From the NCBI GenBank assembly GCA_948852375.1, contig CAQOYX010000025.1, positions 1 through 18,735 of the forward strand: a DNA stretch of 18,735 nt, given 5' to 3'. The notes under the pieces are model-generated. The model did no database searches and was not told the origin of the DNA. It saw only the letters and a program-made list of their open reading frames with translations. This document shows, piece by piece, positions 15,500 to 18,735 of this stretch. A program made the translations under genes and the position numbers. This DNA comes from an uncultured Clostridia bacterium (GTDB taxonomy: Bacteria; Bacillota_A; Clostridia; TANB77; CAG-508). Within the stretch, counting starts at the first letter, position 1. Every line of letters begins with the position of its first letter.

Positions 15500-15528
15500 A
15501 ACCAAGATAAAATAAATTGCATATAGTA
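15500..15528 (+). promoter_or_regulatory. Possible SigK promoter for the coat-like gene
   Basis: AACC at 15500-15503, a 16-base spacer and CATATAGTA at 15520-15528 fit the Bacillus subtilis SigK consensus (mACm, 16, CATAnnnTA). It lies 26 bases before the coat-like gene. Such a short consensus can occur by chance in AT-rich DNA. Confidence 0.35.
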
Positions 15529-15553
15529 ATATAAAAATAGTAGGAGGGATTAT

Positions 15554-16207
15554 ATGTATAATAATACATCATATGAAGAATATATGATAAATGTATTAGG
15601 CTATACACCAAGAGGTATGCAAGATACATTTACTACAAATGATTATTACATAATGCAAACAAATAATAGTTGTGTAAATAACTGCAGAATGGATGAAATA
15701 GATGATTTATATCCAGACATGTATAAAAAAGTTTATCCAATAGTATGTAAAGAGTGCAATACAAATACTATGCCTATTACAAGAGAAATTTTAGAACAAA
15801 TGACAGATAATGTGTTAAATCAGATAGAAATTAATTTGAAAATACAGACAAATGTAAAAATGGAAACAATAAAAGAAACAAATACAAATTCAAGATTATC
15901 AATGGGAAGTGCAAGAGGGCAAGAGACAAATTTAAGAACTCAGGAATTAAATCAAAGATCAAAACAAACAAATTTACAAGAAAAAGCTGCAAATTTAATT
16001 CAAGATGAAACAAACAATAGATCGGATTCAGAAGATAGGTCATGGAAAAATAATACATTAAGAGATTTAATAAAAATTTTAATATTAAGAGAACTAATAG
16101 ATAGAGGTAGATTTCCAAATAAACCACCATTTTTTCCACCAAGACCGCCAATGCAAGGAACACGTCCACCATTTTCAGGAGGAAATCGAACACCTTATTT
16201 TAATTAA
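15554..16207 (+). CDS. Spore-coat-like hypothetical protein with proline-rich tail
   Basis: A 217-residue soluble protein starting at ATG 15554 with AGGAGGG 6 bases upstream. The N-terminal half carries Tyr/Met-rich sequence, a SCVNNC cysteine pair and the block LYPDMYKKVYPIVCKECNT, which resembles small coat-associated proteins of clostridia. The middle is a low-complexity Asn/Gln/Thr region (residues about 90-160). The C-terminus has a helix (NTLRDLIKILILRELIDRGRF) followed by a proline-rich tail (NKPPFFPPRPPMQ) that ends in Gly/Asn-rich sequence. These are typical features of self-assembling coat proteins, but I cannot assign a named family with certainty. A possible SigK promoter precedes it, and the YtvI-like gene downstream fits a sporulation setting. 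Its one CGG (TCG GAT) is out of codon phase. Confidence 0.6.
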   Translation: MYNNTSYEEYMINVLGYTPRGMQDTFTTNDYYIMQTNNSCVNNCRMDEIDDLYPDMYKKVYPIVCKECNTNTMPITREILEQMTDNVLNQIEINLKIQTNVKMETIKETNTNSRLSMGSARGQETNLRTQELNQRSKQTNLQEKAANLIQDETNNRSDSEDRSWKNNTLRDLIKILILRELIDRGRFPNKPPFFPPRPPMQGTRPPFSGGNRTPYFN

Positions 16208-16445
16208 AAAAATTTTAAGCAGTATAACAATATAGTAACAACACAGTACATAATAAATTAAGTTAATGTAGAGGTTAGTTCTTGAGTATACCTTAATTCA
16301 AAAAATAATAGAAAAAATAACATTTCAAAAAAATAAAAAACCAAAAAAAGGAAAAAGTTTTGAAATTTACAAATTTTAATTTTACATACTTTTAAAAAAA
16401 AGGTACAAAATAAAATTATATAAATTTTGAAAGGAAGTATGTAAA
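16208..16445 (+). other. 238-base AT-rich gap before the CBS gene
   Basis: No gene is visible. It holds one possible hairpin (AATTAAG 16256-16262 with CTTAATT 16292-16298, with AGGT/ACCT able to pair inside), no U-tract terminator, and poly-A-rich sequence up to the AAAGGAAG ribosome site (16430-16437). TTTACA at 16381-16386 could be a -35, but no good -10 stands at the right spacing. Confidence 0.4.
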
Positions 16446-16895
16446 ATGGAAGTTAAAGAATGTATGAGTACAAAAGTATGTTATTGTACACCAGAAAGTA
16501 CTGTAGAAGATGTCGCAAAATTAATGTGTGATAATCATGTTGGATGTATACCAGTTTGTAATGATAATAACTGTGTAGTTGGAGTTATTACAGATAGGGA
16601 TATTATTTTAAGAAATGTTGCCTGCCAAAAAGATCCATGTAGCACAAAAGTAACAGACATAATGACATGTAACCCATGCTGTTGTTCCCCTGAAACAAAA
16701 ATAAGTGAAGCAACAAAATTAATGTCAAACTTACAAATAAGAAGAATACCAGTATGCAATAGTAATAACCAAATTGTAGGAATGTTATCTTTAGGAGATT
16801 TAGCACATCATGATAAAGAAGTAGGACCAAATGATGTAAATGCAACATTAGAAAATATATGTAAGTGTAATGGAAATACAAAAAATGCTGAATAA
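16446..16895 (+). CDS. Cysteine-rich two-CBS-domain protein
   Basis: A 149-residue protein made of two CBS domains (residues about 1-60 and 68-125), each with the usual pattern: VKECMSTKVCYCTPESTVEDVAKLM / GCIPVCNDNNCVVGVITDRDI and VTDIMTCNPCCCSPETKISEATKLM / RRIPVCNSNNQIVGMLSLGDLA. CBS pairs bind adenine nucleotides and usually regulate a partner. Here 16 of 149 residues are cysteine (6, 12, 14, 28, 34, 38, 43, 60, 65, 75, 78, 79, 80, 104, 139, 141), often at matching points of the two repeats (MT-C, PVC). That is far above a cytosolic norm and suggests metal binding, a redox role, or cross-linking in the spore coat beside the coat-like gene. The ATG has AAAGGAAG upstream. The frame is intact. 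Confidence 0.85.
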   Translation: MEVKECMSTKVCYCTPESTVEDVAKLMCDNHVGCIPVCNDNNCVVGVITDRDIILRNVACQKDPCSTKVTDIMTCNPCCCSPETKISEATKLMSNLQIRRIPVCNSNNQIVGMLSLGDLAHHDKEVGPNDVNATLENICKCNGNTKNAE

Positions 16896-16926
16896 TTTAA
16901 AAGAAAAAATAATAGTATAATTATAA

Positions 16927-16972
16927 GGGCGTTATTGGTAAGTAAACCTGTTACAAATATCGAATGACGCCC
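16927..16972 (+). ncRNA. Stem-loop element before the YtvI-like gene (unidentified)
   Basis: GGGCGTTATT (16927-16936) pairs with AATGACGCCC (16963-16972) over 10 bp with one U-G pair. The 26-base loop has further pairing options (GGT/ACC or GTAA/TTAC). It is the most GC-rich spot in the gap 16896-17028. No U-tract follows, so it is a poor terminator. It may be a cis-regulatory RNA or an mRNA end-stabilising hairpin. I do not recognise the class. Confidence 0.4.
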
Positions 16973-17028
16973 ATATATACATATATAATAAATGGAAAAG
17001 TATAAATAAAAAATTAGGAGGAATGCAT

Positions 17029-18123
17029 ATGGTTATAGATATGGGATATTGGACAAAAGTATCTAAAAGAATATTGGTATTACTATTAACAATAATTGGC
17101 ATATATTTAGCATTTAAACTTGCAATATTTTACATGCCATTTTTAATAGCATTTATAATATCTTTATTAATAGAGCCATTAATTAAATTTGTAAATAAAA
17201 AGACAAGCCTTACAAGAAAAACAAGTGCAATAATAGTACTTATATTAGTATCAATAATAATTATAAGTTTACTGTCATGGGGAATAACAGTAATAATTTC
17301 AGAGGCAACAAACCTATTACAAGGTTTAAACACATATATAGAAAGTGCATATAATCAAGTACAAAACATAATCTCAGGTATAGATTTAGGCAAATTGAGA
17401 ATACCAGAAGAAGTAACAAAAGTAATACAAAATTCGCTTTGGGATTTAATTGGGACAGTTTCAAATTGGGTTAAAAATTTTCTTACATCTTTAATGAGCT
17501 TTTTAACTGAGATACCAACAATTGCAATATATGTAGGAATATGTCTTGTAGCAATTTATTTTATATGTACAGATAAATTATATATGATAGACCAAATAGA
17601 ACATCATTTACCAAAAGAATGGGTAAAAAGAATAGGGCGTCATACAAAAGATCTAATTAGTAGTTTAGGAGGATATTTAAAAGCAGAAGCAACATTGGTA
17701 CTAATTTCTTTCATAGTATCATTAATTGGTTTATATGTTTTTAAAATTATAGGTTTAAATATAAAATATCCATTCCTCGTAGCATTAGGAATTGGATTTG
17801 TAGATGCACTACCAATACTAGGTTCAGGGACTGCAATGATTCCATGGGCAATTATATCTGCAATAAATGGAGATATTCAACTTGCACTTGCCATTATTAT
17901 TTTATGGGTAATTATGTCTATAGTAAGACAATTTATAGAACCACGAGTTGTAAGTAAACACATAGGAATACATCCAATTTTCACACTAATTGCAATGTAT
18001 ACAGGATTTAAAATGATTGGTGTACTAGGAATGTTTATAGGACCAATAGTATTAATAATACTAAAAAATATTTTTGCAACAGTAATTGATAAAGGATTAG
18101 GCAAAGCTATATTTGATAGATAA
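17029..18123 (+). CDS. AI-2E/PerM-family membrane protein, YtvI-like
   Basis: A 364-residue polytopic protein of the AI-2E (UPF0118) family. ATG 17029 is favoured because AGGAGG (17016-17021) ends 7 bases before it; the in-frame ATG at 17023 is too close. Paired N-terminal helices (ILVLLLTIIGIYLAFKLAIFYMPFLIAFIISLLIEPLIKFV) are followed by a third helix (SAIIVLILVSIIIISLLSWGI), a soluble segment of about 80 residues, and C-terminal helices. The latter include the family signatures DALPILGSGTAMIPWAI and RQFIEPRVVSKHIGIHP, then TGFKMIGVLGMFIGPIVLIILKN. B. subtilis YtvI, a sporulation membrane protein, belongs to this family; given the coat-like neighbour, YtvI is the likelier relative, but transport or quorum-signal export roles cannot be excluded. 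The frame is intact. Confidence 0.87.
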   Translation: MVIDMGYWTKVSKRILVLLLTIIGIYLAFKLAIFYMPFLIAFIISLLIEPLIKFVNKKTSLTRKTSAIIVLILVSIIIISLLSWGITVIISEATNLLQGLNTYIESAYNQVQNIISGIDLGKLRIPEEVTKVIQNSLWDLIGTVSNWVKNFLTSLMSFLTEIPTIAIYVGICLVAIYFICTDKLYMIDQIEHHLPKEWVKRIGRHTKDLISSLGGYLKAEATLVLISFIVSLIGLYVFKIIGLNIKYPFLVALGIGFVDALPILGSGTAMIPWAIISAINGDIQLALAIIILWVIMSIVRQFIEPRVVSKHIGIHPIFTLIAMYTGFKMIGVLGMFIGPIVLIILKNIFATVIDKGLGKAIFDR

Positions 18124-18158
18124 AAAAGATATTTAATAGAATATCTTTTTTATTTTTT
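18122..18158 (+). terminator. Terminator after the YtvI-like gene
   Basis: AAAAAAGATAT (18122-18132) pairs perfectly with ATATCTTTTTT (18141-18151) around an 8-base loop, then ATTTTTT. The symmetric A/T runs could work in both directions. Confidence 0.75.
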
Positions 18159-18166
18159 AAAAACTA

Positions 18167-18196
18167 TTGACAGTTGAATGCACATTGACATATAAT
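18167..18196 (+). promoter_or_regulatory. Strong SigA promoter for the metal repressor gene
   Basis: A perfect TTGACA at 18167-18172 and a perfect TATAAT at 18191-18196 with an 18-base spacer make this the best consensus promoter in the window. Confidence 0.8.
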
Positions 18197-18206
18197 ATAA
18201 AAAAAG

Positions 18207-18233
18207 TTGAATAATTACTCAATTATTATACAA
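18207..18233 (+). promoter_or_regulatory. Probable repressor operator (27-bp dyad)
   Basis: TTGAATAAT (18207-18215) and ATTATACAA (18225-18233) form a 9-9-9 inverted repeat with one mismatch. It sits right after the -10, covering the transcription start, where an ArsR/SmtB-family protein would block transcription until metal binds. Confidence 0.5.
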
Positions 18234-18262
18234 AGAAATGTAAGAAATAAGGAGGAAAGCAG

Positions 18263-18625
18263 ATGTCTAGAAATGAATTTATATGTGATTGTAGTATAAT
18301 ACATCAAGATGTAGTTGATAATACAATAAAAAATATGTTAGATGCAGATACATTCAATAAACTTGCAGATTTTTTTAAAATTCTTGGAGATACAACAAGA
18401 AGTAAAATATTATTTGCTTTAGATCAAAACGAAATGTGTGTATGTGATATCGCAAATGTTTTGGGAATGAGCAAATCATCTATCTCACATCAGTTAGGAA
18501 CTTTAAGAAGAAGTGGGATTGTTAAATGTAGAAAATGTGGAAAAGAAGTTTTTTATATGTTAGATGATAACCACATAAAAGAAGTTTTTGAAATAGGTAT
18601 TGAACATATAGAACATAAAAAATAA
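18263..18625 (+). CDS. ArsR/SmtB-family metal-responsive repressor (CadC-like)
   Basis: A 120-residue winged-helix repressor starting at ATG 18263 with AGGAGG 6 bases before. CadC-like metal ligands are visible: C8 and C10 in the N-terminal extension (FICDCS) and C59/C61 in the EMCVCDIA motif of the alpha-3 region, the thiol set used for Cd/Pb/Bi. A second, SmtB/CzrA-like alpha-5 site is suggested by DDNHIKEVFEIGIEHIEH at the C-terminus (Asp-x-His and His-x-x-His), used for Zn/Co. An extra CRKC pair occurs in the wing (KCRKCGKEV). The recognition helix is MSKSSISHQLGTLRRSG. It probably represses its own promoter through the dyad at 18207-18233 and controls a metal-efflux gene downstream. The frame is intact. 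Confidence 0.92.
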   Translation: MSRNEFICDCSIIHQDVVDNTIKNMLDADTFNKLADFFKILGDTTRSKILFALDQNEMCVCDIANVLGMSKSSISHQLGTLRRSGIVKCRKCGKEVFYMLDDNHIKEVFEIGIEHIEHKK

Positions 18626-18634
18626 AAAAAATGG

Positions 18635-18668
18635 ATGAAAAATAGTGCAAAATATAATAGTTTTTCAT
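18635..18668 (+). promoter_or_regulatory. Inverted repeat around a -10, between repressor and next gene
   Basis: ATGAAAAA (18635-18642) and TTTTTCAT (18661-18668) flank TATAAT at 18653-18658. It may be an internal promoter/operator or a weak hairpin. No clear -35 is present. Confidence 0.3.
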
Positions 18669-18708
18669 TATATTTTATTTTTAAAAAATGAAAGGAATGA
18701 TTTTTAGT

Positions 18709-18735
18709 ATGAAGAAAATAGGAATTAAAATTATA
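18709..18735 (+). CDS. Start of a further gene (first 9 codons only)
   Basis: ATG 18709 reads MKKIGIKII to the window edge, with AAAGGAA at 18691-18697 some 12 bases upstream; an in-frame ATG at 18697 would add four residues but abuts the ribosome site. Its place after a CadC-like repressor suggests a metal exporter such as a P-type ATPase, by context only. Confidence 0.35.

Noticed and set aside
1..18735. CRISPR arrays, insertion sequences, rRNA or tRNA genes
   Set aside because: No spaced repeats, transposase-like frames, terminal inverted repeats or conserved RNA gene sequences were seen on either strand.

Overview
The window is very AT-rich DNA from a low-GC Firmicute (Bacillota), most likely a spore-forming, gut-type Clostridium relative. 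The grounds are strong AGGAGG-type ribosome sites, arginine written mostly as AGA, U-tailed terminators, ABC-2 and FtsX-type exporters, an RND pump with no outer-membrane partner genes, a spore-coat-like protein and a YtvI/AI-2E-type membrane protein. All genes run left to right except a cut-off asd at the left end.

Layout: (1) 1-151, aspartate-semialdehyde dehydrogenase on the minus strand. (2) 369-3626, an ABC-2 exporter: one ATPase and two membrane subunits. (3) 3805-5040, a cytosolic COG5368-type glycoamylase-like protein with its own promoter. (4) 5081-6994, an OmpR-type response regulator and sensor kinase, ended by a terminator. (5) 7147-9463, a MacB/FtsX-type permease and its ATPase. 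(6) 9600-10612, galE with its own promoter and terminator. (7) 10748-11620, a CmpB-like membrane protein. (8) 11806-15495, a large RND transporter behind a structured leader. (9) 15554-18123, a coat-like protein, a Cys-rich CBS protein and a YtvI-like permease. (10) 18263 to the end, a CadC/SmtB-type metal repressor and the first codons of another gene.

The main observation is a recoding pattern. Five genes (ABC ATPase, ABC-2 permease, response regulator, FtsX permease, galE) look broken. In all of them the reading frame is lost only at an in-frame CGG codon, and skipping its C restores a full-length, family-like protein with glycine (GGA or GGT) at that point. There are nine such sites. The plus strand has 20 CGG triplets. 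All nine in codon phase coincide with a +1 shift, and the eleven in other phases do not. CGG is never needed as an arginine codon, whereas CGT, CGA and CGC are used as arginine. This looks like an unassigned CGG codon read as a +1 frameshift to glycine, comparable in logic to the AGG/CCC frameshifts of Perkinsus mitochondrial cox1. I know of no bacterial description. A C-insertion sequencing artefact must be excluded first.

A second pattern links genes: the response-regulator promoter and the FtsX-exporter promoter share two TTCAAT boxes with an 11-bp period just upstream of the -10. This suggests the two-component system controls itself and the neighbouring exporter. Other items are an unidentified three-way-junction leader before the RND gene, an unexplained 10-bp-stem RNA element before the YtvI-like gene, a possible SigK promoter for the coat-like gene, and a possible gene remnant at 3622-3750.
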